A DNA stretch of 15,386 nt from Baffinella frigidus (Eukaryota; Cryptophyceae; Cryptomonadales; Baffinellaceae), in contig MU647092.1 of assembly GCA_026770585.1 (NCBI GenBank), positions 61,006-76,391 on the forward strand. Direction: 5' to 3'. A model generated the notes under the pieces. That model did no database searches, was not told the origin of the DNA, and worked only from the letters and a program-made list of their open reading frames with translations. Position numbers and translations under genes: made by a program. Positions 13,001 to 15,305 of the stretch are shown here, one piece after another (within the stretch, counting starts at the first letter, position 1; the number at the start of each line of letters is the position of its first letter).

Positions 13001-15205
13001 AAACCAGGTCCTCAAGTCGTTCATGGCAGAATCACGCGGGGAGTGGCACCGTCTCGAGCAGGTTATATCCGGGAAACCTGCTTTTCTTTCATTTGATGTC
13101 AACGAAAATGACCACACACTTCGTGTTTAATAGTGGTCGTGTGGCCTCCGGGGAGGTCACACGAGAGAGAAGATAATCTCGAGGGACCTACCCAGAGTCG
13201 TATATCACCAAGTATACAACGAATACGAAGATGATATTAAATCATTCGTGTAGTAATTTTCGTTGTCATCAAATGAAAGAAAAATAGGTTTCCCCGGATA
13301 CGGTTGTGATCATCTCCCATACCACCAGCAACCCGTAGCAGCTTATCCCGGGGTTTCCCAGCCGTTGGATTTGTACCAGGAATCAAGGGATTTCTTGAGA
13401 AGCCATCTATTCACCCCGTAGGAAATTCCTAGGTCTGGGGTGCAGGGTGTTGGGGGTCTAGGAGTTGGGGGTTGGGGGTTAGGGTTTGGAGGTTTAGGGG
13501 TTGGGTTTGAGGGTTGGGGGTTGAGGGGTTTGGCTGTAGGGGTTTAAGTCTTAGGATTTAGGAGTTGCGTGGTGTCGGGTGTAGGGTTTATCGTCCAGGT
13601 TTAGAGTTTAGGCGTTTAACCTTATCTCCGATAACGAATAAAAATATTCACTTTCTGCCACGTCTAAAGTTGATTATCACCCTGAAAATAAACAACTTTG
13701 GCGTGTCAAATCAAAAGTGGTTACAATTTCAAGGCGATAATCAACTTTAGAGGAGGCAGAAAGTGAATATTTTTATTCGATATCGGAGATAAAACCTACA
13801 ACCCTAGGTTGTGGGAAAATGCAACACGGGTTTAGGGCGTAGGGTTTAGGGGGTAGTGGTTACACCTAACCCTCAACCCTACGCCCTCAACCATAAACCT
13901 TTAACCATAAACCATAAACCCTAAACCCCAAACCCTAAACCCCAAACCCCAAACCCCAAACCCCAAACCCCAAACCCCAAACCCCAAACCCCAAAACCCA
14001 AAACAGGAGAACACAAGTTCCACTCGCTCAAAGTCAACATGTCGATCTCAAAAGTTGACATTTTCTCGCGGGGAACTCCGTTGCTCACACCTTAAGTAGA
14101 CAACGGCAACTTTCCGGGCTTTATTCGTCATTCCCCGGGTTGCAAATGACCCACACAGCGGGACTACGAAGGGATTCCTGAATAACCCGTAAGCGTTAAG
14201 ACACACGACCCTACGGTAGGAAACCCGTAGGGACATAGGGGGGTTCCTACGGATAAGGTGGCGGGACGTCGGCCCGAAATAGACCGAAAATCCCCCAACG
14301 CTTTTCAGCAACTACCAGCACCGCCCTTCAATACCACGAGCAAGCAAGGTTTAGGGTTTAGGGTTTAGGGTTTAGGGTTTAGGGTGTACGCACCGGGGGG
14401 GCGTGGCGTTCCTGGGCGTCGTAGCCCGTTGTGTGGTGGGGGTACGACCCTACGGTAGGAAACCCGTAGGGACATAGGGGGGTTCCTACGGATAAGGTGG
14501 CGGAAAATCGGCCCGTAATGGACCGAAAATCCCTTCGTAGCCCGTTGTGTGGCCACCAACCCTTTAGGTCCTTTAGGTTTTAATTTCGCCCAACATATGC
14601 CAACGACACGCCCTTCTGACCCTCGGGGTGATGAGACCATTTTGAACCTTTCTCTGCAGGAGGAACGCGCACCTGTCGCCGTGAGGTTGAGGAAAGCGGT
14701 GTCGGTTAGTCATTCTAGGGATCAGGGGGTGCACCTAACCTTACACCCTGAACCTTGAACCCTGAGCCGGAGAAAGACTTAGTCATTCCAGGCCCAGAAA
14801 GTTGCCGGTGTCTACTTAAGGTGTGAGCGACGGACTAAGTCATTCGTCATTCTAGGGGTTAGGGGTTGCACCTGACCCTACACCCTGAAGCTGTTAGGGG
14901 TTGCGCCTCACCCTACTCGTCTTAAGGTTCATAGACGTTTGGATCGCTCATCTCTAGGCTTGAGAGTAACAAAGAAGAAGAAGAAGAAGAAGAAGAAGAA
15001 GAAGAAGAAGAAGAAGAAAAAGGAGGAGAAGGAGAAGATGAAGAAGAAGAAGGAGGAGAAGGAGAAGATGAAGAAGAAGAAGGAAAGTCATTCGTCATTC
15101 TAGGTGTTAGGGGTTGCACCTGACCCTACACCCTGAAGCTGGAACCCTGCGCAGGAGAAGGCAGCGCGGGCAGTGCACGAACAGAAATTCCTCTTGCTCA
15201 TGCAG
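2356..15205 (+). CDS. composite gene model: IP3R/RyR-type calcium-release channel, C-terminal part (partial, at least 15 exons)
   Basis: Proposed join: 2356-2461, 3279-3370, 3644-3684, 4153-4210, 4690-4759, 5892-5975, 7903-7967, 8995-9040, 9498-9567, 9957-10017, 11038-11134, 12294-12386, 13008-13061, (14007-14053), 14660-14698, 15155-15205. The first twelve exons total 883 nt and give 294 uninterrupted codons. Split codons at the junctions resolve to W, G, G, W, D and K. Seen: six-helix-like hydrophobic segments, S6 ending GLIIDSFDQLR, then [12 protein letters not shown] and WNYFQFIEW. Family knowledge, from memory: IP3Rs have GVIIDTFADLR followed by CFICGLERDKFD and an HNxWxY segment, and RyRs have GLIIDAFGELR. 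The product would be a tetrameric Ca2+ channel of the ER or another internal membrane. The ligand-binding N-terminus would lie upstream of this window. The alternative is a divergent ion_trans channel with an IP3R-like linker, or a recent pseudogene; the intact frame argues against the latter. Confidence 0.75.
2464..2625. repeat. CT / CTCG / CA microsatellite just inside intron 1
   Basis: CT dinucleotides with CTCG interruptions run from the donor to about 2529, followed by (CA)n to about 2549 and CCCT/CT runs to about 2580. The tract starts within 5 nt of the exon-1 donor. Confidence 0.95.
2626..3278 (+). pseudogene. three decayed copies of the S3 exon inside minisatellite DNA
   Basis: Copies begin at 2662, 2835 and 3085, each preceded by (C/T)AG or TAG-like sequence and starting GCGTGGCAC. 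The 2662 copy reads a TAG stop at its fourth codon. The 2835 copy keeps ...GAHSFPIHH before diverging. The 3085 copy reads [15 protein letters not shown] and then a different tail. Copies 1 and 3 share one tail and copies 2 and the real exon share another, so a unit of about 430 bp was duplicated. Between them are many AGGAYGGCTAATTNAGTTTAAT units. Confidence 0.8.
3279..3370 (+). CDS. exon 2: S3 transmembrane segment
   Basis: Acceptor CTCCTTAG ends at 3278 and donor GTGCCC begins at 3371; phase 0 to phase 2. It encodes 30 residues plus two bases: [19 protein letters not shown], then [13 protein letters not shown]3Rs have a hydrophobic S3 followed by a His, aromatic residues and L(L/F)D before S4, and this fits that pattern (family knowledge from memory). 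Of four copies of this exon in the window, this is the only one that is open, has a donor and joins in phase to the next exon. It is the fourth and most 3' copy. Confidence 0.75.
3376..3643 (+). repeat. CCCTAAA telomere-like array filling intron 2
   Basis: Nearly all of this 273-nt intron is heptads: CCCTAAA runs at about 3447-3512 and 3523-3557, with CCCGAAA, CCCCAAC and ATCCTAA variants around them. The array runs to AATCCTAAACCAG, the acceptor of exon 3. It is flanked by coding exons, so this is not a chromosome end. Confidence 0.95.
3644..3684 (+). CDS. exon 3: S4-like micro-exon
   Basis: A 41-nt exon between AAACCAG and GTCGGT, phase 2 to phase 1. It reads (W)[13 protein letters not shown](G). 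The split codons complete TGG at the left and GGG at the right. Placed between exons 2 and 4, it gives an S4/S4-S5 segment with the same spacing from the LD motif to the R-x-R pair as I recall for IP3Rs (D to RS in about 21 residues). Too short to identify alone; phase and spacing carry the call. Confidence 0.65.
3706..4152 (+). repeat. degenerate CCCTAAA/CCCCAAA array and A-rich AAACACA tract (intron 3)
   Basis: From 3706 to about 3960 the sequence is C-rich heptads (ACCCTAA, CCCCAAA, CCCCAGA). From 3966 to about 4125 it becomes an A-rich AAAACACAAAATA repeat with no G-rich counterpart. It returns to AACCCACAACAG, which is the exon-4 acceptor. Long minus-strand ORFs here are repeat translations. 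Confidence 0.9.
4153..4210 (+). CDS. exon 4: S4-S5 linker and start of S5
   Basis: Acceptor ACAACAG ends at 4152 and donor GTCAGC begins at 4211; phase 1 to phase 2. It reads (G)[18 protein letters not shown](G). Basic residues followed by a hydrophobic helix match the S4-S5 linker running into S5. It is followed in frame by exon 5, which continues the helix as [10 protein letters not shown]. The join GG|G is a clean glycine. Confidence 0.75.
4224..4290 (+). repeat. CCCGAAA-type heptads
   Basis: About nine heptads of the CCCGAAA/CCCGAGA/CCCAAAA kind early in intron 4, just downstream of the exon-4 donor. Confidence 0.85.
4335..4501. mobile_element. foldback MITE, TAGAGCGCT family, copy 1
   Basis: Termini TAGAGCGCTGTGCAGAGAAG and CTTCTCTGCAGAGCGCTCTA. 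The whole element is a near-palindrome centred on GAAATTTAGTACCATGAATTTC. No target-site repeat beyond the terminal TA was seen. Copies 2 and 3 lie at 6306-6481 and 10588-10762. Non-autonomous, no coding. Confidence 0.9.
4597..4689 (+). repeat. CCCCAAA heptad array ending at the exon-5 acceptor
   Basis: About ten heptads, mostly CCCCAAA, run from 4603 and end directly in CCCACACCAG, the exon-5 acceptor. Confidence 0.95.
4690..4759 (+). CDS. exon 5: end of S5 and luminal loop
   Basis: Acceptor CACACCAG ends at 4689 and donor GTCAAA begins at 4760; phase 2 to phase 0. It reads (G)[18 protein letters not shown] and then HSPFQ. An aromatic helix end is followed by an acidic luminal stretch and a Cys. 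With the first residue of exon 6 this makes C-x5-C before the pore helix, the spacing I recall from IP3Rs (CDTLLMC). The 3' half, including the donor, is duplicated at 4910-4970. Confidence 0.78.
4797..4837. repeat. short perfect inverted repeat
   Basis: GTAGATGGACCTGG (4797-4810) pairs with CCAGGTCCATCTAC (4824-4837). The left arm itself contains the palindrome GATGGACCTGGTCCATC. Confidence 0.85.
4910..4970 (+). pseudogene. echo of exon 5 (3' part with donor)
   Basis: Repeats exon 5 from TTCTCGCAAAC to its end, reading [17 protein letters not shown], and keeps the donor GTCAAA. It lacks the 5' third and any acceptor. It begins just after a fragment of the TAGGGTAACGG element (AGTCCGTTACCC, about 4891-4902). 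Confidence 0.9.
4976..5056 (+). repeat. CCCCAAA/CTCCAAA heptads
   Basis: About ten degenerate heptads in intron 5, running directly into the first pore-exon echo. Confidence 0.9.
5061..5891 (+). pseudogene. tandem decayed copies of the pore exon (intron 5)
   Basis: Copies of exon 6 start after GCAG at 5066, 5197, 5366, 5687 and 5837. Most are internally deleted. Four end in the same junction, CTTCYCTTAA, that replaces the normal CCCGCGGTAAG, so they read a stop and lack a donor. The units are separated by AATAAACGGCCTGTCAGCAT repeats. The copy at 5366 is interrupted at about 5379-5448 by half of the foldback element seen complete at 6007-6164. The copy at 5687 is nearly full length (one Arg-to-Cys change, then TAA at 5768-5770). 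Confidence 0.85.
5892..5975 (+). CDS. exon 6: pore region
   Basis: Acceptor GTGTGCAG ends at 5891 and donor GTAAGA begins at 5976; phase 0 to 0, 28 codons. It reads [20 protein letters not shown], then FSEWSFPA. The opening Cys and the amphipathic segment to VR align with the IP3R pore helix (C...L..GLR). The following GGG(V/I)GD selectivity filter is not recognisable, with GDITTVVG in its place. It is the only one of about ten copies with acceptor, open frame and donor together. Strong G/C third-position bias. Confidence 0.75.
6007..6164. mobile_element. foldback element with ATTTCATCCCCACAGGCATT ends
   Basis: Roughly 45-bp arms (ATTTCATCCCCACAGGCATT... to ...AATGCCTGTGGGGATGAAAT) are almost perfect inverted copies. 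The loop reads GCCAGAAGTTGCCAATTTGG. A half copy interrupts a pore-exon echo at about 5379-5448. Confidence 0.92.
6306..6481. mobile_element. foldback MITE, TAGAGCGCT family, copy 2, with 5-bp target duplication
   Basis: Ends TAGAGCGCT / AGCGCTCTA are flanked by AGGGG on the left (6301-6305) and AGGGG on the right (6482-6486), a candidate target-site duplication. The interior is a near-complete palindrome shared with copies 1 and 3. Confidence 0.92.
6482..6905. repeat. CCCTACA/CCCTGCA heptads (6583-6680) then TTTAGGG-orientation array (6736-6905)
   Basis: The first block uses CCCTACA and CCCTGCA heptads. The second is G-rich (GGTTTAGG, GGGTTCA, GGGGTTA). The opposed orientations would let the transcript fold back. 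The separating segment, about 6681-6735, contains no clear exon. Confidence 0.88.
6923..7047 (+). pseudogene. echo of pore exon (3' part) with 12-bp expansion
   Basis: Matches exon 6 from about GCGCGGTGCGC onward, with ATCACGACCGTC repeated about five times, then CATCTTCTCAGAGTGGAGCT and CCCCGCG with donor GTAAGA at 7048. A frameshift follows the expansion, and no acceptor or 5' part is present. Confidence 0.85.
7076..7397 (+). repeat. AACCAGG heptad array, about 46 units
   Basis: Units AACCAGG, AACCAAG, AACCAGA and AACCAAA follow each other in strict 7-nt register. All three minus-strand frames are open for over 90 codons (FLVPGSW repeats), which is an artefact of the 7-nt period. Confidence 0.97.
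7398..7544. other. non-coding with short GAGCGCTCTAGG motifs
   Basis: Two GCGCTCTAGG motifs (about 7421 and 7484) resemble the terminal sequence of the TAGAGCGCT elements, and GTCCTAGGCGC follows. Possibly element debris; no gene seen. Confidence 0.45.
7545..7849 (+). pseudogene. three further echoes of the pore exon's 3' end
   Basis: Degenerate copies of TCTCGGAGTGGAGCTTCC-CCGCG lie at about 7551-7576, 7668-7722 and 7826-7851. The middle one also keeps the intron start (TCTTCCGTATCTTCCTC, compare intron 6 near 5986-6000). The last keeps CGCGGTAAGA. CCCTGAA and CCATAAA heptads fill 7635-7660 and 7738-7805. Confidence 0.7.
7903..7967 (+). CDS. exon 7: start of S6
   Basis: Acceptor GACACCAG ends at 7902 and donor GTGCTT begins at 7968; phase 0 to 2. 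It encodes [20 protein letters not shown], then L and half of a Trp codon. An acidic/aromatic D-L-W-F-F entry followed by a hydrophobic helix matches the IP3R YDLLFFF start of S6. Joined to exon 8 the S6 region is about ten residues longer than in animal IP3Rs, counted from this D to the closing IID. A weak partial copy lies at 8541-8572. Confidence 0.75.
7984..8142 (+). repeat. CCCCAAA heptad array
   Basis: About twenty heptads, mainly CCCCAAA and CCCAAAA, beginning 16 nt after the exon-7 donor. Confidence 0.95.
8196..8453. mobile_element. large foldback whose arms include heptads
   Basis: The left arm (GGTTTGGGGTTTGAGGTTTA, then AGAGTCTCAGGGGGG units and GGAGTCTTGGCACCATCTGG) pairs with the right arm (CCAGATGGTGCCAAGACTCC, then CCCCTGAGACTCT units and CCTCAAACCCCAAACC). 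The loop is about 8295-8355. A left-half copy occurs at 8641-8743. Confidence 0.88.
8454..8572 (+). repeat. CCCTAAA array followed by exon-7 echo
   Basis: Near-perfect CCCTAAA from 8456 to 8540. At 8541-8572 ATCTTCTCGACCCTTCATCT GCTCTG-GTGC resembles the end of exon 7 with its donor (CTCTTCTCGATGCTCTG-GTGC), a decayed 3' echo. Confidence 0.7.
8573..8800. repeat. palindromic heptads and half foldback
   Basis: CAGGGTTTAGGGCTGAGCCT-CAGCCCTAAACCCTG occurs at about 8592-8627 and again at 8778-8813, each a near-perfect inverted repeat of telomere-like heptads. Between them, 8641-8743 is a half copy of the foldback at 8196-8453. A TAGGGTAACTGACC fragment lies near 8758. Confidence 0.85.
8801..8994 (+). 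repeat. degenerate heptads ending at exon-8 acceptor
   Basis: CCCTAAA, then CCTGAAC, AAACACC and CCCGAAA variants, ending CCCCCAAAATCAAG, the exon-8 acceptor. Confidence 0.9.
8995..9040 (+). CDS. exon 8: end of S6
   Basis: Acceptor AAATCAAG ends at 8994 and donor GTGTGC begins at 9041; phase 2 to 0. It reads (W)[15 protein letters not shown]. The final GLIID followed by SFDQLR from exon 9 is the clearest family signature in the window (RyR GLIIDAFGELR, IP3R GVIIDTFADLR, from memory). The internal CTGCAG ending at 9013 looks like an acceptor, but using it with exon 7 gives a stop (TGC CTC TCA TGA), so the first acceptor is chosen. Confidence 0.82.
9041..9497 (+). repeat. heptad arrays filling intron 8
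   Basis: CCCTGAA (9056-9090), CCCTAAA (9192-9310), CCCCAAA (9320-9353), CCCCAAT (9354-9388) and CCCCAAA (9400-9430) blocks, then TTGATGGTCAAATCCTTTGACCATCAA, a hairpin at 9443-9468. It ends CCCCAAACGGCAG at exon 9. A short GGCCTACGGTATTGCCTACC piece near 9122 comes from the TAGGGTAACGG family. Confidence 0.93.
9498..9567 (+). CDS. exon 9: S6-linker helix and first zinc-finger residue
   Basis: Acceptor AACGGCAG ends at 9497 and donor GTTGTG begins at 9568; phase 0 to 1. It reads [20 protein letters not shown], then IIS. SFDQLR continues S6 as in the family, and K-x-D-M-E-x-(R/K)-C is close to the RyR segment before CFICG. The family's second Cys is a Ser here (TCA). The split GAT codon gives Asp next. 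Confidence 0.85.
9568..9956 (+). repeat. GTGCAGG, CCCTAAA and CCCTAGA arrays (intron 9)
   Basis: About eleven GTGCAGG heptads (9592-9670) are followed directly by C-rich CCCTAAA and CCCGAAA heptads (9676-9745), then CCCTAGA (9793-9840) and CCCTAAA to AACCCCTGCAG, the exon-10 acceptor. GTGGCCGGCGCTGTGCC at about 9767-9783 is a small unassigned island. Confidence 0.95.
9957..10017 (+). CDS. exon 10: middle of the linker (degenerate zinc-finger) domain
   Basis: Acceptor CCCTGCAG ends at 9956 and donor GTACGT begins at 10018; phase 1 to 2. It reads (D)[19 protein letters not shown](K). With exon 9 this gives [12 protein letters not shown], gap-free against the IP3R CFICGLERDKFD motif. The two family His positions before WxY fall on EQRRGGK, so no zinc ligand is seen there. 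A short copy of the exon end and donor region lies at 10272-10297. Confidence 0.82.
10026..10268. repeat. long CT/CCCT microsatellite starting at the exon-10 donor
   Basis: (CT)n with TCGC interruptions from 10026, then CCCTCT units to about 10260. All three + frames are open through it (Leu/Ser repeats), which is compositional only. It is bracketed by exon 10 and its echo. Confidence 0.96.
10272..10297 (+). pseudogene. echo of exon 10's 3' end
   Basis: GGCACGGCGGCAAGAACCTG then TCCCT resembles exon-10 end plus intron start (GGGGCGGCAAGTACGTGTCCCT). The donor GTACGT has become GAACCT. Confidence 0.65.
10298..10587. other. non-coding, no feature recognised
   Basis: Unique-looking sequence in intron 10. 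A short stretch near 10401 (GGGCAGGTTTTGTACCAGAA) resembles 11647-11661, so part is repeated intron DNA. No exon with fitting phase is needed between exons 10 and 11. Confidence 0.5.
10588..10762. mobile_element. foldback MITE, TAGAGCGCT family, copy 3
   Basis: Ends TAGAGCGCTGTGCAGAGAAG and CTTCTCTGCACAGCGCTCTA, with the same internal palindrome as copies 1 and 2 (GGAGCCATTTTGTCCACTTG etc.). No flanking duplication beyond TA was seen. Confidence 0.92.
10763..11037. other. rest of intron 10, includes dispersed repeat
   Basis: GACACGCAACTCCGCGTCCT then TTCCACGTCC at about 10876-10905 repeats 729-761. The remainder is unassigned. It ends TTTACACGCGCAG at exon 11. Confidence 0.6.
11038..11134 (+). 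CDS. exon 11: end of linker domain
   Basis: Acceptor ACGCGCAG ends at 11037 and donor GTCCTC begins at 11135; phase 2 to 0. It reads (K)[20 protein letters not shown], then [12 protein letters not shown]. The WNYFQFI segment corresponds to the IP3R HNMWxYLxFI helix and [11 protein letters not shown] to the YTGPESYV segment (memory-based). It is the longest coding island here and is strongly G/C-ending. The 3' third is duplicated at 11285-11325. Confidence 0.85.
11135..11284. other. start of intron 11, unassigned
   Basis: No repeat or exon recognised. CTTTAGATGGGCGATTTTAC / CTGTAGATGGACGTGT near 11170-11215 is a weak internal repeat. Confidence 0.4.
11285..11326 (+). pseudogene. echo of exon 11 (3' part)
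   Basis: CCACCTCTCCGCCCAGATGACT then GTCTTCGCCTGCCGTAAGGAC matches the exon-11 end ([13 protein letters not shown]) with a 3-nt loss and changes at the last codons. A GTAAGG donor-like site sits at 11322. Confidence 0.85.
11331..11563. repeat. 20-bp minisatellite CGCCTCAGGACTGACGGGCC
   Basis: About eleven units in strict 20-nt register with CAGGACTGACGGGCC and CGGTACTAAGAGGCT variants. It begins where the exon-11 echo ends. No spacers. Confidence 0.96.
11564..11950. other. intron 11 middle, duplicated segment and weak exon-12 echoes
   Basis: GGTCCGAAACGCTCGAAAGC (11616 on) is repeated at 12219 as GGTCCGAAACGCTCGACATT. GGTCTTCGTCGCGAAGCAGC (11821 on) matches the middle of exon 12 (VFVAKQ), and a weaker match, GGCCTTCGTCGCAAAGGCC, lies at 11562. 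These suggest duplication of intron-plus-exon segments. Confidence 0.7.
11951..12083. mobile_element. AT-rich foldback element
   Basis: ATAGGAAAACGGTTTTAATTT followed by AAAACTTTC at the left pairs with GAAAGTTTTAAATTAAAACC GTTTTCGTTT at the right. The interior carries ATGAAAATTACTACACGAAT and GTAGTAAATTTCATTG, the inner motif shared with 254-380 and 13066-13300. Confidence 0.85.
12104..12160 (+). pseudogene. echo of exon 12 (5' part with acceptor)
   Basis: CATCAG then GAGGACCGGGCGGACTTCCT matches the exon-12 acceptor and start ([12 protein letters not shown]), then loses the VAKQ codons and continues GCGCCAGGAGCTCCAG. No donor. Confidence 0.88.
12294..12386 (+). CDS. exon 12: start of C-terminal tail
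   Basis: Acceptor GTTCTCAG ends at 12293 and donor GTAACC begins at 12387; phase 0 to 0, 31 codons. It reads [20 protein letters not shown], then [11 protein letters not shown]. The [12 protein letters not shown] stretch recalls the D-F-F-P-x-G...K-Q segment near the RyR C-terminus and WFPRM in IP3R. A charged, helical tail follows. Echoes of its 5' part lie upstream and of its 3' part downstream (12484). Confidence 0.82.
12484..12530 (+). pseudogene. echo of exon 12 (3' part), donor lost
   Basis: GCGCCAGGGGCTCTAGGAGC then CGAAAAAGGACGAGGATGTT CTCAAC repeats the exon-12 end; a TAG appears, and the donor is GCAACC instead of GTAACC. Confidence 0.9.
12540..13007 (+). repeat. CCCTAAA array then ACCACAA heptads (intron 12)
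   Basis: Perfect CCCTAAA from 12594 to about 12645, degenerate CCATAAA/CCGTAAA to 12810, then AACCACA heptads with A-rich interruptions from 12822 to 12980, ending CCCCCGAAACCAG at exon 13. Confidence 0.95.
13008..13061 (+). CDS. exon 13: C-terminal tail
   Basis: Acceptor CGAAACCAG ends at 13007. The best donor by consensus is CAG|GTTATA (13062), giving [18 protein letters not shown] in phase 0. An alternative donor, ACC|GTCTCG at 13051, gives phase 1 and then joins 14007-14053 in frame. The segment is charged and probably helical. A foldback element starts about five bases into the following intron. Confidence 0.7.
13066..13300. mobile_element. foldback element, ATCCGGGAA family, at the exon-13 donor
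   Basis: TATCCGGGAAACCTGCTTTTC then TTTCATTTGATGTCAACGAA pairs with TCATCAAATGAAAGAAAAAT AGGTTTCCCCGGATA. The interior holds CTACCCAGAGTCGTATATCA then CCAAGTATACAACG, also found at about 5600-5632, and a hairpin at 13139-13162. Confidence 0.88.
13301..13434. other. intron 13, unassigned
   Basis: Nothing recognised; mixed composition, no matching exon. Confidence 0.4.
13435..13621 (-). repeat. G-rich (TTTAGGG-orientation) degenerate array
   Basis: GGGGTTG, GGGTTAG and GGTTTAG heptads, opposite in orientation to the arrays at acceptors. It lies mid-intron directly before a foldback element. Confidence 0.88.
13622..13792. mobile_element. foldback element with TTATCTCCGATA ends
   Basis: TTATCTCCGATAACGAATAA then AAATATTCACTTTCTGCC pairs with GGCAGAAAGTGAATATTTTT then ATTCGATATCGGAGATAA. 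Inner arms CTAAAGTTGATTATC / GATAATCAACTTTAG are perfect. Single copy here. Confidence 0.93.
13793..14006. repeat. short G-rich patch, then CCATAAA/CCCCAAA array ending at a candidate acceptor
   Basis: GGGTTTAGGGCGTAGGGTTTA (about 13829) faces ACCCTAAAC-type heptads from 13866, mostly CCCCAAA from 13921 to 13990, ending CCAAAACAG at 14006. Confidence 0.92.
14007..14053 (+). CDS. exon 14 (tentative): C-terminal tail cassette
   Basis: Heptads run to AAAACAG, then 47 nt to the donor GTTGAC at 14054. Read after the alternative exon-13 donor (13051), it gives (R)[15 protein letters not shown] and ends in phase 0, matching exon 15. Read after the CAG|GTTATA donor, it breaks the frame. It could be a cassette used only with the alternative donor, or not an exon. 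Confidence 0.4.
14080..14120. repeat. left arm of a 41-bp inverted repeat spanning exon 15
   Basis: CGTTGCTCACACCTTAAGTAG then ACAACGGCAACTTTCCGGG is the near-perfect reverse complement of 14793-14833 (CCCAGAAAGTTGCCGGTGTC then TACTTAAGGTGTGAGCGACG G). The arms enclose about 670 nt including exon 15. Confidence 0.9.
14205..14535. repeat. direct repeats CGACCCTACGGTAGGAAACC (two) with a telomere-like patch between
   Basis: About 90 bp starting CGACCCTACGGTAGGAAACC and ending GACCGAAAATCCC occurs at 14207-14295 and 14445-14533. Between them lies a G-rich (TTTAGGG)5 run at 14349-14384. CGTAGCCCGTTGTGTGG occurs at about 14419 and 14537. Confidence 0.9.
14558..14659. repeat. copy of a segment also at 1994-2045, then exon-15 acceptor
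   Basis: CTTTAGGTCCTTTAGGTTTTA then CCAACGACACGCC (14561-14612) is repeated near 1993-2046. It is followed by TTTGAACCTTTCTCTGCAG, the most conventional polypyrimidine-AG acceptor in the window. Confidence 0.8.
14660..14698 (+). CDS. exon 15: C-terminal tail micro-exon
   Basis: 39 nt after TTTCTCTGCAG, donor GTGTCG at 14699; phase 0 to 0. It reads [13 protein letters not shown], a charged tail segment. It joins in frame to exon 16 and either to exon 13 (CAG donor) or to exon 14. Short, so the call rests on the good acceptor and the phase. Confidence 0.55.
14706..15154. repeat. three long direct repeats and GAA microsatellite (intron 15)
   Basis: A unit AGTCATTCTAGGGGTTAGGG then GTTGCACCTGACCCTACACC CTGAAGCTG occurs at about 14709-14765 (diverged), 14840-14893 and 15088-15141. 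(GAA)n/GGAGAA runs from 14971 to 15085; the poly-Ser ORF on the minus strand is its artefact. It ends ACCCTGCGCAG at exon 16. Confidence 0.93.
15155..15205 (+). CDS. exon 16: C-terminal tail (helical)
   Basis: Acceptor CCTGCGCAG ends at 15154 and donor GTTCAC begins at 15206; phase 0 to 0. It reads [17 protein letters not shown], a likely coiled-coil heptad segment. IP3Rs and RyRs carry C-terminal helices that bundle in the tetramer (family knowledge). The 3' half is duplicated at 15306-15334 with its donor. Confidence 0.72.
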
Positions 15206-15305
15206 GTTCACCCCCCACTCGAGAATGCTGGAGGAGCCTATGTGCATGTGGGGTTGTAAAAACAATTACCAGGATAGGGTGTTCCAACCTCGCGCCTGTG
15301 CTAAT

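Noticed and set aside
14922-15119. Poly-serine ORF
   Set aside because: Translation of the GAA microsatellite on the opposite strand.
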